Shown here: positions 37,101 through 52,100 of the stretch, piece after piece
Position numbering within the stretch: the first letter of the stretch is position 1
Layout: each line of letters begins with the position of its first letter
NCBI GenBank assembly: GCA_026874595.1
Contig: CM049316.1
Location: 28,257,339-28,321,338, forward strand
Direction: 5' to 3'
DNA: 64,000 nucleotides
Source of the DNA: Sipunculus nudus
Lineage: Eukaryota > Annelida > Sipuncula > Golfingiida > Sipunculidae
Position numbers and translations under genes: made by a program
Notes under the pieces: model-generated
Database searches by the model: none
What the model saw: only the letters and a program-made list of their open reading frames with translations
Told to the model about the DNA's origin: nothing

Positions 37101-40100
37101 CATTCCGAAACCAAACAGTTGTACGGATTTTTTTTCGCAATGCCTGCAGATATTGGCCTATTTTTTGGTGTGTGGGAGATAATGACCAGTTACTGATTGA
37201 GTTTGCGTTTCCTCCCAGTTGACCTACTTTTGACCGTTTTACGGCTCCTAAACTAAGAAAATTTCATGAAAAATAGAAATTTTCATGACAAATACACATG
37301 TACGGACTTTTTTTGCAATGCCTGCAGATATTGGCTTGATTTTTAGTGTGTCGGCAGATAATGACCAGTTACAGATCAAGTTCGCGTTTCATCCCAGTTG
37401 ACCTACTTTTGACCGTTTTACGGCTCCAAACTTAGAAAATTTCATGAAAAATAGAAATTTTCATGACAAATACATATGTACGGATTTTTTTTCGCAGTGC
37501 CTGTAGATATTGGCCTGATTTTTCATGTGTGGGCAGATATAGACCAGTTACAGATCAAGTTCGCATTTAGTGCCAGTTGTCTTATTTTTGACCGTTTTAT
37601 GGCTCCTAAACTTAGAAAATTTCATGAAAAATAGAAATTTTCATGACAAATACACATGTACGGACTTTTTTTCGCAATGCCTGCTGATATTGGCCTGATT
37701 TTTGGTGTGTTGGCAGATAATGACCAGTTACAGATCAAGTTATTGTTTTGTCCCAGTTGACCTACTTTTGACTGCTTTACTGCTCCTAAACTTAGAAAAT
37801 TTCGTGAAAAATAGAAATTTTCATGACAAATACACATGTACGGACTTTTTTTCGCAGTGCCTGCAGATATTGGCCTGATTTTTTGTGTGTGGGCAGATAA
37901 TGATCAGTTACAGATTGAGTTCGCGTTTCGTTTCGATTGACCTACTTTTGAATGTTTTACACCTCCTTAACTTAGAAAATTTCATGAAAAATAGAAATTT
38001 TCATGACAAATACACATGTACGGATTTTTTTTGCAGTGCCTGCAGATATTGGCCTGATTTTAAGTGTGTGGGCAGATATAGACCAGTTACAGATCGAGTT
38101 CACGTTTCATCCTGGTTGACCTATTTTGAATGTTTACGGCTCCTGAACATAGAAAATTTCATGGAAAATATGAACTTTCATGACAAATACACATGTAAGG
38201 ACTTTTTTTTTTTTGCAATGCCTACAGATATTGGCCTGATTTTTGGTGTGTGGGCAGATATTGACCAGTTACAGATCTAGTTCGCATTTCGTCCCAGTTG
38301 ACCTATTTTTTATCGTTTTACGGCTCCTGAACATAGAAAGTTTCATGAAAAATAGAAAATTTCATAACAAATGCATATGTACGGACTTTTTTTCCTCAAT
38401 GCCTGCAGATATTGGCCTGATTTTTTATGTGTGGGCAGATAATGACAGTTACAGATCAAGTTCGCGTTTCGTCCCGGTTGACCTACTTTTGATTGTTTTA
38501 CGGCTCCTAAACATAGAAAATTTCATGAAAGACAGAAATTTTTATGGAAAATGCACATATAGGGACTTTATTTTCCACAATGCCTGCAGATACTGGCCTG
38601 ATTTTTGGTGTTTTGCTTGATAATGACCAGTTACAGATCAAGTTCGCGTTATATCCCAGTTGACCTACTTTTGACCGTTTTACGGCTCCAAACTTATGAC
38701 TATAAATAAGGCCATGCCAAAACAATTCAATTGTTCTACCAACTCTTTGAATGAAAAATGTTTTTTTTTCATTTACTGGTCAAGACAAAATATATATATG
38801 GAATTTTATAAGCTTGCCAGGGAAAATACAAAAATTTGCTTGATATTATGTAAGAGTATATACCAACACAAAATATAGTCCATTTTCCACACATTTAACA
38901 GTGCTTTTAAAGAATTGAGGCAACAAATTAGCAATTTTACTTGGTCCTTATTTACAAAAAAAATTCCTTCATAAAAATTATATTTTCAGGAATCTGATGA
39001 TGAATATGCAGAGGGCCTGACCTTTGCCCCCAAAGATGTTAATCCAATCAGCTTTACACCAAAAGACGACCATCACGGTATAGGGTACAGCGGCATCAAC
39101 ATGGCTTCTGGTCTGTCTTCAGGGCACGTGAATTTCTTTGAACCCCCACCCTCTGCTCTGAGTAAAACTGGAACACAAGGCATGAGAGGACACGTAAGTT
39201 ATATCATTAAAGCTCCAATTTTATGTAAATGTATGATCATATTTTAACTGGTTCAACTATAAATGTGCATACTGAGAAATACAAGCCTCCATCATGTGGG
39301 GGTCCCTATTGTGAGATTTTCTCCAAGTTATGTTTGCATTCACTAATTTGGCCCATATTCCGAGGTTTATTCATGCATAAGTGACTGTAAATTTGTGAAT
39401 ATTCCTTGATGTCATTCCCGAATCTGTAACATGTGGTGCATCCACACAAAAATCCAAATGATGCCCAATCCCAGTTGCTCTGAAAATTTCATCGGATTTT
39501 GTTCATGATTGTGTGAGTTATGTTGTGAACACAAACACACACAAATACACACAAATGAGGATGAGCGCATGCCCTCCTGGCAGAGGCTCTTTATTTATAA
39601 CTTGCAGTGTTTTATCTGTGTTTGTTGTAACATTTTTAAATTGGGTAAACAAGGCATCAGAATAAAGATGTGTAACAAATACTTACATATACCTTAGTTT
39701 TCAAATCATCAGAAAATGTTCCAGATGTTTTAATTATTTTTTTTTTCATAATAACTTCTGTTTCAGTCCTTTTATGTTTCAGCTATTGAAGCTGTTTCAT
39801 GTAAAGTACTAAATCAAAAGCACCGGAGTTTTATATTTTACAAAATTATTCAGACATAATATTAAAGTTCATAAGATATAGTATTTCTTTAAAAATAATT
39901 ATTGAAATAGAAATCAAGCTACAGTTTTCCTGTTTAAATATTGGGCTGTATTTTAAATAGGCTTTTGGTGTTGGTGCCCTCGAAGATGATGATGAAGACA
40001 TTTATGCTCAAGACTCCATGGCAAATTACGACTTTGTGTTGGGTGTAAAAAAAGGACGTGATACATATGGCTGGACGGCTCCACAAGACCCAGGTATTGG

Positions 40101-43100
40101 GCAAATATAGGATTTTAGAAACAGGGAGGGCACAATGGGGTAGAGTATTGGCAGATATGGCAGCCTTGTAAAACTTAAGGAAAATTTAGACTGTAATAGC
40201 GCATTATATGAGTCCACTGAATTAATTAAGTATACAAGCTATTTCACTAGAAGGTATTGATATGGACTTTGAATGGTGTGTCGTATCATATTTGCTGGGG
40301 CCTCTGTATCCAAGTGATAACTTATGTGTGGTCAGTTTATTAGATGTGTTATGAACAGTCCTAGTTAAATACATAGTCCCTGTATTTACTTGGCATGCCC
40401 TAAAAGAAGAAAATGGGGTGGGGATTGATTCTGAGTTCAAACACGTGCACTTGCTCACATGGGATAAGGGGACCAGCATTAATATCAAACCCTGCATTTA
40501 GTATTAATCTTATGGTTTTTGGTCCTATTGGTTTATTATTTGGCTTTTCTCATATACAGATACATATAAATTAATATTTTTATTATATTTCAGGACTACC
40601 ACAGAATCTTGCCTCCATTGGGAGATTGCTTCAGGGCTTCAAATTGTGTGACAAGGTACTAAGACCAAAGAAAGTGTATCCTCCTCCAGTCCTGCCAAGG
40701 AATTTCAAGCCCTATCATCAGTCAGAGAAAGATAAGATGAGCCAGCAGACAGGAGATAAAAATGACAGAGAACAGTCATCGTCAGTGAGAAGGATGGATG
40801 CCCAGAAGAGAGGGGTCATATTGGGAGAAAAACTTGATATAAGTGAGTACCTTGCCTTATAAACTTTGGAAATGTTATTGGAGTTTTTTTCCTGAAAAAT
40901 TATCAATAATTTGAAGGGTTTATAGTATGATATCAGTGACAGCATCAGTCTTATCCAACTTCATCCTTCCTGCTCCTAGTGGCCAGTGCTTGCTCACAGG
41001 GGAGCCAAATTAAATCCGTCTTCCCATACAATTTCACATATAATGACTATTTTTGAGTGACTTTTTTTCAGAATTGTCAGAAAAGGGAAATTTAATTTTT
41101 GTTTCTGATCCATTCATCCTTGCAGGATCAGTGTTTGATTTGGTTAATGATGCTGACAAAAGTAGACTAATGACCACAACAGCACCCCCTACATCTGATC
41201 AGCCAGGAAGCCACCAAGCCAGGAAGAGTCACTTTGATGTAAAAGACAGATCAGAACTAACAGAAACAAACAAAGTTATCAAAGGTAAGCTGCCATATAT
41301 TTATCACATAAGGTTCTTACTTATGTAAAATTTGATTGAACATATTCTTATTGAATATTTAATTTTAATTTCTGTAGTTTGATCATCTGTAGTTTTGACT
41401 TAGTTGTCAGTCCACATATTGCTACTAAGTTTTGTTATGTTAACTGTAAATGTTAGCCTTTTCTGCATTAATGAGTGGTTGTTATGTAGAAAATTTTACA
41501 TTAGTTTACTTACAAAACCACAAATCAATGGGGGGTGGGGGGGGGGGGGGGGGGCAGGGAGATTTGAGGGATTCAGAATCCAGAATTTTTAATGAAATAT
41601 AAGGAAACTCCCCAGGGAAAATAGTTAAAATTTAACTTGTTCTTCATAGGGTATGAAAATTGATCACGGAAAAATTTGGCAGGGTCCTCCTTTTATTTAG
41701 ATTAACTACCTCAGTAAGATATTTTTCCTGAACAAATAAGCATGATTTATAAATATCAAATTTTATTTTCTAAATAATGGCAATGTTTGAAATTTCAGGA
41801 ACTGTTTTTCATCTCACAAGTAAAGGCTGATACATGTTTAGCAAAAGAATTCTGTTATTATCATGTTGTCCCCTAACCATTTGAAATGTTTTATCAAAAA
41901 TGTATTGTAAAAAAAGTAAAGAAAATTTTCTGAACTAAGTACCTAAAGTAGATTTCCTGTGCAGTAAACTTGCAAGAAGAATCGATCACAGGGCAAATGG
42001 CAAGTTTACATAACTTAAAATAATTGATTATCTCATGGTATATTTGACAAATATTTGACATTCCAGGTTCATCATCTGGTAGGAAAAGTCGTTTTGATAT
42101 GAAAGAAAGACCGCAGAGAAAAAGTGTATCAGCAGACACAAACAAGAATGAACCAAGTAACGTCAGTAAACAAGCCTCTAGTGCAGCATCTTGGTCAGGA
42201 TTGGGAGGAGGAGGCTTTAAACCTTTTGTAAACAACCCAGCAAAGCAAGAGAGATACAACCAGTACCTGGAACTTCTCAAGAAACATCCAGCAGGTGAAG
42301 AATCAGTGTTTGTTGTTTTTCAGAGTATGCAAAAAAATACTTAAAATGGCTGGGGGGGGGGAGGGGGGGCACCCAAAGCTGATCTTGTGAAGTACATTCA
42401 GACAGGGTTTTATAGTGGGGCATTTTATTGACACTTCATAACCAGTTTCCTGCAATTCACATTCATTACAAAACCAGTTAGACTACCCACATATTGGCTT
42501 TGACGGTCAAGTTACTTAAATAATTAATGTTCACATGAATTTCTACATTTGGCAAGATTTGGATCACTTAAACTATAAAGTATTTATCATGTTGCTGTTA
42601 AATTTCTGTTGCAGAATGAATATGTCACCATTATGATCAACTTATGGCTATAGTTACTTAGGAACATTATGACTTCATTTTACCATTTTCACTGTCCATT
42701 TAATATTTATTCAGGCCATATTCTTTCACATACTTTTGACATGCTCATTAGTTACAAGGGGAATTTGTTAATATATTGGAAAGCAGGTGAGCAGCAAGCT
42801 GCTCAGATCTTATCAGGAATCTTTATCTGCAGAAACAAAATCTGTTTGCAGATTTAAAGGAATCAAACTATAAGGTTGTAATGGGGCATTAAATAATTGA
42901 TGCATTTAATTGCTGCCCTGAGATTAAATGGATTCTTGACCTCCAAATTGATTTGTTTCTATTATGTTTATTTTGCATGTGCCACCTCCAGTCATATTGT
43001 CAATTGTAACTTTGACAATACATGTCACAACTTCTTTTTCAAGGCTCTTTTTCATGAATGTGCCAAATTCTTGTTTCAACAGATTTGTATTGGTTCCTTA

Positions 43101-46100
43101 GCCCCTCACAGTTCACAGGCCTACAGTTTATATTATCTATTTACACTAACAGATGCTTATGGGAAGTTAGACACAGGAGATTTAACAGAGTGGGAACGTG
43201 ATCGTGAGAGGGAGGAGTTTGCGCGATCAGCCCAGCTCTTCAGGCCCATGGCCAGTATGTTTGCCTCCCGTTTCACGAGTGCCAAGCACCGAGATGATGA
43301 AGAAAATGTCCACATCCCTGCAAAGGAAGAAGTGAGTATGAAGTTCATTTAGAATGGCGCTCAGTAAAGCACTTACCTCCGCTAATTCAATACAATCCTA
43401 CTGTACCCCCACATACACACACATACAAATGTAATATGGTCTCCACTCATCCATGTCCCACCTCTCCTCAAAGTTCATATGGAAATTTTTTAAGTGTTTA
43501 CAGTTTAATTGTTCTAATGGACAAATCACAATCAAACACACAAACCAACAGACAGAGGTGAAAGCATAACCCCCCCCCCCCCCCCAGTGGAGGTTATAGA
43601 TAAGTAAACCGTGGAACTTTTTCTTAGTGAGAAAAATGAAATAAATTCATATGCAAGCTACTGTGAACACATGTAGGCTATAGAATTATTAAATATATTA
43701 GCCAATATGTAGGCCTACATGTCAGCTTAAAGGATGAAAAGGTCTATATTTGGTCATAATCACCCCAATTGGAGAATTTTTGTCACATTCTTCTGAAAAT
43801 TCTGAGCAGTTTACTTGAGAATAGATTGAAAATTGCCAGAGAGTTTTGGGTGAGGTTAAAATAGCAAAATATGAACAGTTCAGAAGTAAAATGTTCCAAT
43901 AATTTTTAATATTGATCATGTAATATAATGCTGACATTATTATGAATCAATCATTGATTAGTTTGCTCCATTCAGTGATAGATAATGAAATACGAATCCC
44001 ACCACTATTAATTCATATTAACTGGTATTCTCATGGTATATTTGAGCAGGAGAAAAGCGAGGAAGCTAAGGCTGTTGAGATGAAGATGTTTGGCCGCCTC
44101 ACACACACTGAGCATGAGTGGCATCCAGACAAACTGCTGTGTAAAAGATTCAACGTGGCCAACCCTTACCCAGAGTAAGATCTCATTGTAATTTCATACA
44201 CTCCACAGGCAATGGGTACACAGCAATACATAGTACACACTGCAGTCATGACATATATCCTTTTGTGTTAACCGCTGCTTTGTAGAGCAAGATTCTCTGG
44301 GTTACACCACCAGGGAGGGCACAGAGTAATGAATTGTAATCTGACCAATTAGAATGTAGCATCACATTGTGCATCCAGCCCCAAATTTTAAACATGTAAA
44401 ACCTGCTATTGACCCCTTGCCAGATCCAGTGTAATCAGACCAACAAGCGCATTTTTTTTATTATCCAAAATTTAATGAATTTAAAGAAATTCAGTTCAAA
44501 ACTTTTCACATAAATTTGCTGACAGACAGACAGAGGATTAAGTATAATACCTTAGCAACCTTTCAGAGGTATAAGAACCCTAAGTTGTAGATTAAATCAA
44601 ATATATATACGATAACATGTTATGGAGTAATTCCATACTTTTGTTTTATTGAAGTATTATGAGTTCAGGTTATAATGTATATATCAATCTATTGTAGTTC
44701 TGGTTCTGTGGGAGTGCCTAATGTAAGGAGGAGTAAGTTCTCTGTGTTTGATTTTCTGATGACACCACCACCTGAAGCACCAACACTGGCACCACCTGCA
44801 GGCCCTCCACCAGCGCTAGAGGCACCACCGCCTACAGGTGGCAGCACTGATAACAGAGGTCTGTGAACCTCTTCTAGTTATGTGGATGGCTAGTACCACT
44901 TGTCTCAACTGTCAAATTTTAAAATCAAATTTTGTTACATTTAAGAAAACATGTTCTGTTTACAACCAGTTAAGGTTACATGCATTGTGTCTAACTGATA
45001 AAGCTTTACATGAGAATCTGTATTGAACTGACAACTTGACAAGCATGTTCAGAGAAGTCATAGATTTTTAGTGAACCTGTGAGCTTATGCGATGGTGTGG
45101 CGTCGTCCGTCGTCTGTCGTCCGTTGTCCGTCGTCTGTACGTTAACCCATACTATCTTGAAAATGGCAAGAGTTAGCATCACAAAATTTTATGCAAAAAA
45201 TTAGTCCTCTAAAAAAACTCTATTAGATTTTGCTTATTTTTTGGCTAACTGCATTTTCTTAGATTTTATTGGGAAAAAGCTAAAAAAGCTTTAAACTTCT
45301 TCTTTTCAGAAACTGTTCAGCCAAATTGTCCAATATTTCACAGAAATGATTCCTGGAATAATCTTTCTCAAGTTTGTTTGAATCGTTTAAGTTCGGTGAT
45401 TTTTGGCTGAATTACAGGAAGTTGAACTTAGTCATCTGTCCAAAAAAGCATAGTAAAATTACAATCTCAGAAACTGCTGGAGCTATCATCACCAAATTTT
45501 ATGTCAATGTTGGTCACATGAGTCATATCTGAAATTGAGGTATTGGTGGCGCCACCTGCATCGGCCTTTTTTGTACGGGGGTCATCAGTGCCCATATCAT
45601 ACTGACGGCTACAGAAAACTTCTTCTCTGAAACCATATGGCCAAATTGTTTAATATCACACAGAAATGATCCTAGGGTAGTGCTTTCTGAAGTTTGTTCA
45701 AATGGTCCCAGTTCAGTGAGTTTTGGCTGAGTTATGGGAAGCTGAATTGAGTCATATGCCATAACATCCCATTTTAGCTAAGTGGCTACAAAGATCTTCT
45801 TCTCAAAAAGCACTGGGCCAAAATCTTTAATCTCACACATTAATTATCCTTAGATGTTGATAATTCAAGTTTGTTCAAATGGTTTTGGTTCAGTGATTTT
45901 TTGCCAAGTTATGAGAAGCTTAACTTAGCTGTTTTGCTGTATTTTCCCATATGAGTTATAAACCTGTAAACATTTTGTGAGTGACGCCACTGAGGTGCAT
46001 TTGTTTAATATTTTACAAGAATAATCCCCTTAATAATTCTTATAATTATTATCTTTTATGGTTCCAAAGAATGAATTTTGGCTGAATTATAAAGATTGAA

Positions 46101-49100
46101 TTGAGTCATTTTACCATATTTGTAAGCTGTGTGAAACAGATACATCTAGCCTGGCACCAGTTTATCAGCATCTATTACATCATGCCTCTAGACATTTAGA
46201 ATTCAGGTTATCTATGGTCAATATTGACAAGAATGTTTTTTAAAAGCTTTTAAAAAATGTAGATTTATGATTTTAGATATTCCTCATGCCAGGCAATGTT
46301 TACAATCACAGGTATACAGCTCTCTGTGGGTATATAAAGACGGTTGTACATGGTTTATAAATAATAGGTATCCATACTCAACTTAATTCAAAATTTTCCC
46401 ATCAGTGAGATGTATCGGTATTATAATTAGGCATTCAATATGCATCTGTAGTAATTTTTAGCCAATCTCTGAGCTAAGTTGCAGATTTTGTGGTGCCATC
46501 TACATTGACCGTTTTTTTATGGGCAAAAACCTCATAATTTTAGCCTCTTTCAGCTTAAAATGTTTATGATGAAACTGTCAAGTTGAAACGTTCAATTTTT
46601 CAAAAGAATTATCCTAGGACATGGTTCTTTCAGTCATATAAGAAAAGCTTTTGTTGGTCTTATGGCCATTATTATGTCTATTTCAAACTGAGGACTGCAA
46701 AACTGTTCTTCTACAAAATTATTGTTTCAATTATAACTTCTGTAACATTGCACAAAAATTATTCTTAAGTGGCTTTTGTTCAAGTTTATTTGAATGATTT
46801 CTGGCAGAATCATTGGACCTTAAACAATGAAAGGACAGCATCTTTATCATTCTAGATAATTTGATAAAAAGTTTATGAATATGTCAGCTTGAAAAAAAAG
46901 TATTTTAGTCAAAGTCTTTCAGTATGTGTAAAAAGATTCACCAACACTCCAAGATTGTGTCTGTATCTTTAAATAGGTTGAGAAACTTCCAACTGTTTCA
47001 GATTTGGCAACAGAGTTCATTCAGTGCAGCCAGATATAGGTCAAGAGTTCAATCAGTGCAGCCAAGCACAAGGCATGTGATCACCTCATGGGTGATATGT
47101 GATCACCTCATGGGTGACATGTTAACACTTCATGGGCACCATGTGATCACCTCATGGGTGTCATGCCCCTCAGGGCAGGGCCCCTGCATGAGCTTATGCA
47201 ATGGTGTGACTACTTTTTCAGACTTGGCATAGGCTAGAGGTCAGTCTTGATCTATTTATAGCTTTGGCAGACTGCCAACTGTATCAGATTAGGCAACAGG
47301 TCAAGAGTTCACTCAGTGCAGCCAGGTATGGGTCAGGAGTTCACTCACTGCAGTAGCTGCATTCTATTTATAGTGTTAGCAGACTGCCCACTGCATCAGA
47401 TTTGGTACCAAAGTTCAGCCAGGATCTATTTAAAGCTTTGGCAGACTGCAACAGGTCAAGAATTCACTAAGTGCAGTAGCCTGAGCCATCAAATTTGTCA
47501 CAGTTCACTCGGGGCAACTGCCTTTCTCACCTAAGCCTGGTCAGTCCCATGCATCAGACTCAAGGTAATTTTGATGTATTGGCCTGATATTTTGACCTGT
47601 CTATGTGTCTTTGATGGCTTTCTCGTTCACAAGACAGGTGTCGCCACCTACAATGACTTTTGCACAGTGTATGTGCCTGCTTATTTCTACAGAGGAATTT
47701 GATATATCAGCCTGAAATTTGGCATATATATATACATATTGAATAGCTTTGTTGTATTCAAGACTGGTGGTGCCACTTGCAATAATTTTGCACAGTGTGT
47801 GTCCCTGCTTATTTGCAGGAGGGTTTGAAATGTCAGTCTGAAATTGGGCATATGTATATATCTCTGATAGCTTTGTTGTATACAAGACTGGTGGTGCCAG
47901 CTACAATAATTTTTGTGTTGTGTGCACCCATGCCAGAATTTCAGCAGTGATGTTTGTGTAATTGTTTCTTATTCAAAATGTTTAGTACTTGCATTGTGCA
48001 TATACATGAGAAGTAATGGTCCAGCATTGAAGCATTATACCTGGTGCATTCCCAGTGCACAGGTTCGCATTAGGCCTGTAGGCCTTGTTCATATATATAT
48101 AATTTGTCTACTTTTCAGAAGAATATAATTTGAACCAGTCCAGTGATCAGTCAACAGGAAGAAGGACAGAGCAGGTCAGCCTTCAGGTGAGCCAAGAGGA
48201 CAATCTCCATGACAGTCAGACAGTGAAAGAAACAGTCACACAGGAGGTCAGTGTATATATAAAATTTGATAACATTTGTCTTAAGCTTTACCATATTTAT
48301 AATTAATAAACCCACCCTGCCTGCTGTAAGCTAGAGGTAGAGCACAGAACTCAAAGTTGGGATATTGTGAGTTCAATTATCAGCCAATAAGCAGTGAGAT
48401 TTTTTACGGTATGTGCCCAACCAGGGTGAGCACTCTGCATGGTTAATGGAAAGGCCGTGCCCCAGAGTTGTGCATCACTAACAAACAAGTAAGTCTGTAG
48501 GGAGTTCCTCAGTATGATGACCCGGCAGTAGGGTTGATTATACACCTAAATATCCAGGTCCACTGGACACTAGGCTTAATTGACACCAGAATATAATAAA
48601 ATAATGAACAACTGCTGTCACCCAGTCACATTATCTCAAACTGAAATAGAATTCTGCTCATGTGCACACTTCAAGAATTAAGGGCTATTAAAGTGGGCAC
48701 TTTTAAGAGGGAGATGGTTACCTCCACAAAGTAAAATCTTTAAAAAAAATCTGCCTGCTGAGTGATAGTCTCTATGTGGCTGTAATTCCCAAATTATATA
48801 TCTGTTGGATTTATATATCTGTTGGTCTGTGTGCAGGCTTAGATTTTATTTTAGAGTCCACAACACCAAATATGCAGTTTTATTTTGAGGGCCCTCATCC
48901 AGATGAAAGACTGCACCAACTAAAAATCACCTCATCAAAAATACATTTTCCCTGAGTGAGATAATGATTTCTGGCCCCAGAGCAGGTGATCAGGTAGACT
49001 TTGTAGGTAGACTTTGTTGCATATTGAAGAAATTACCAAAGTAACGCAAAGATTAGGATTCCATCACTGTCTCTTCTTCCACCACTGATGACAATTGACC

Positions 49101-52100
49101 TATCCAGCAAAGCCCAAATGCTCCACCTTTTTAACGTATTATTATAATGAGCTCCCAAAATGCTCCTACACATATGGACTTCCATGCCCATGGTAGCGAG
49201 AGCTGATTTTAACATAAAAATGACGTCACAAAGGGCGATGGTGCATGACGTCGTATTCACTGACGTCATTAACTGGTATCACCTGACCATTGTTTACTAT
49301 ATTGCAGTCATATATGAACTGTGTTGCAATATATATTGGATTATATGTCCCATACGAATTATGTGCCAGGTAAGACATTATTATTCACTCGGTAGTTGGA
49401 GGAATGGCTCCCTCTACCTATAGCCTAGAAACTTTTTATACTGTCTCCTTCAAATAATAAAACATCCTAGAAAACATGATGACATGGGTACTGGTAGTAT
49501 TTACAGACTACAAGTGTTCTGTTTTATAGAGCTCTGTCAAATTATGTAAAATTTTGTTTTTTTCAGGTGCTTGACGCTTTACAATGTTTAAGGTCACCTG
49601 ATTGGTTGCTCCTTAGTCCCATGCTTATGTTTATTCATTGAATTAATATGCGATTAAGGTCGCATAGAGTTTATGGATAGGTCAATTGGGAATTTCAAGC
49701 TGTGCTATATCTGGATTTTGGATACCTCTATCTTGTACACATCATAGACCAGACAGGTGGTGCCAACTACCTTTACATTTTCATAGAATGTATTGCCTTT
49801 TTTTCAGGAGGTTAGTTTTTTGCATATCCATATATTTTGGATTGGTTTGTCTTGTATACAAGACTGCTTGGGCCACCTACAATCAGTATCATCTCACATC
49901 CATCTATAGATCTGTTTTGGGTAAAAAATGTATGTTAATGTTTGCTTAATTTGCGTCTCTGGTGACACAAATTTCAAATCATATCATGTCAGGGACTTTC
50001 AGTGCCTTACTTTTCCCATGCCTTTATGATTTGGTGGATACCTGTAGTAGCTTTTTGACTGCCTGTTTTCTAGTTTTATTTGCTTTTTTTGCAGGAGGCT
50101 GAGGAACCAGCTAAGCCATCCATGGATCTGTTTAAGGCCATATTTAGTAACAGTGAGAGCAGCAGCAGCTCAGAGGATGAGAAGGATGAGGATGGGGAGG
50201 AGGATGCAAAAGAAGAGATACAAGATATCACAAAGACAGGAAAGGCTGACCAGCAAGTAACTCAGCCAATCACAGGTAAGGTGATAGCTCACTGTAAAAT
50301 ATGTGTATTATCTGGGTAAAAATAAATAGAAAAGATGTTATTTTGTAATACTTAAAACTTATTTAGTTTCATGAATTTAGAAACCATGCAGATTCATATG
50401 ATTGAAAATGTAATTTCAAAATATTGAGATATTATGTAGTTTCATAAAATTGAGAAACTATGTAGTTTGATAACATTTAGAATTTATGTAGTTTGTAAAA
50501 TTTAAATTTTTTGTATTTGAATAAGAGAAAAATTATATATTCATGAACTTTATATTTTTGACAATTTTTCCAAGAAGAGATCTCTAGCCCACTGTCTCCT
50601 GAGTCATGTTATTGTGTTCAGTTTTCAATTCATTCTTCGACTTTTGCAGTCTGTCATTTTCCCCCAGTGACTGCCTGGTTGGGTCCACTGTGAAGATAAA
50701 CCTCAGTCCTTATATCTTTGTGTACATTAAATGAAATGTAGACTGCCTAATTTAAAATATAATCAGCATAAATGGATGTTAGTGAATGTCAGCAAATAAA
50801 AGAAAAATGTAGTTCTCTCTCTTGTTTGTTGCCGCCATATATGTTTTATGGAAGTTTAGTGGTCCACAGTGAATGTTTAGAAGTAGATGTTGGGCAGATA
50901 TGTGATAAAGAGCTTTGACATTGCAAACTGTTCTGTCAAATCTGAGATCTAACAGAGGACTTCTTGGGATGGTACTTGAAAAAAAAAATAATCGAAATGA
51001 ATCAGATCAGAGGTAAATATCCGATTAAAAATCTTACCATCCTGGAGTTGACCATTTAAAGAAACACAAACACACATTGAGGTCTAAAGAACATTATAGC
51101 CAAATTTTCATTGCAGCCTCTGTAAATTACATCATGAGCTTTGTCCTATTAACTTTTCGAATACTAATATATAATAACTCGACGTTTTTTGTTGTATTTT
51201 CCACAGAACCACCAAGTCGTCAACCTCGCTCACCTGACCATCCTCCACCACAGGCAGACAGAGACCCCTTGTGGGAGAGATTGGAAGCAGAGGGAGTGAA
51301 TAAAATCCCTGCAGACACCACTGACTCAGCCATGTCATATGGACCCAGCCTACCTCCAGGGTTTACAGGTATGAGTATAATTTTACACAAAAAGCTAGCT
51401 AACTGTAATATATACATTAGTTGATGATAAAAAAAAATAACTTTAAATACGCCTGTCATATGACAGGAGTATTATGGTATACCCTCCATCTCTCCACCAT
51501 CTGTTTTCCATTAACTTTTAGTGTTGCCGCAATAACTTACCGGGGCTTTGATGGATTTTCACAAAAACTACTTACCAAATGATTATCTCGCCCAAATTAG
51601 ATTATGGGCAACATCCATGCATATTTAGTAAGGTCATGGGTCACTAGGTCACTTTCTGGTGTCGCTGCGATAACTTACAAAGAATATAAAGGATTTTGAT
51701 CAAACTTATCATAATTGTTAATCAATAAAATATCTTGCCACACTTTGGAGGCACCTTGGTGACTTACCAAAAACCTATGGATCTTCATGAAACTCATTAT
51801 ACATATTTACCAATAGTTTCTCACTTGAATTACCTTCTCATAAAAAATCACGCATATTTAATGAGGTCATAGGTCAACAGATACATGACAGGCGTATTAT
51901 GCACGTTTGCAGTGCTCTTGTTTTAATGGTAAAGGCATTGAATCTTTCACAAAAAGCAGTTTATGTATGGTCTGAAGATGAACATGTTTTCTTTATTAAT
52001 TAAGTTCAAATGTTTATGAAATTGTAATGGAAGTACAGTTAAACCTTGAAATTATGACTGTCAACTTGACCTCGATAAAGTGGTCACATATTTGAAGTGG

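Noticed and set aside
37622-38725. Several open frames of 70-131 codons on both strands, for example 37885-38280 and 38243-38620 (+)
   Set aside because: They run through the 179-bp intronic satellite and their proteins are copies of the translated repeat. The unit is not a multiple of three, so frames slip between units. No protein family resemblance.
42897-43152. Long open frame extending upstream of GPATCH1 exon 11
   Set aside because: The protein before the acceptor at 43151-43152 has no match to GPATCH1 and is hydrophobic, low-quality sequence, whereas homology begins exactly at the acceptor. Treated as intron.
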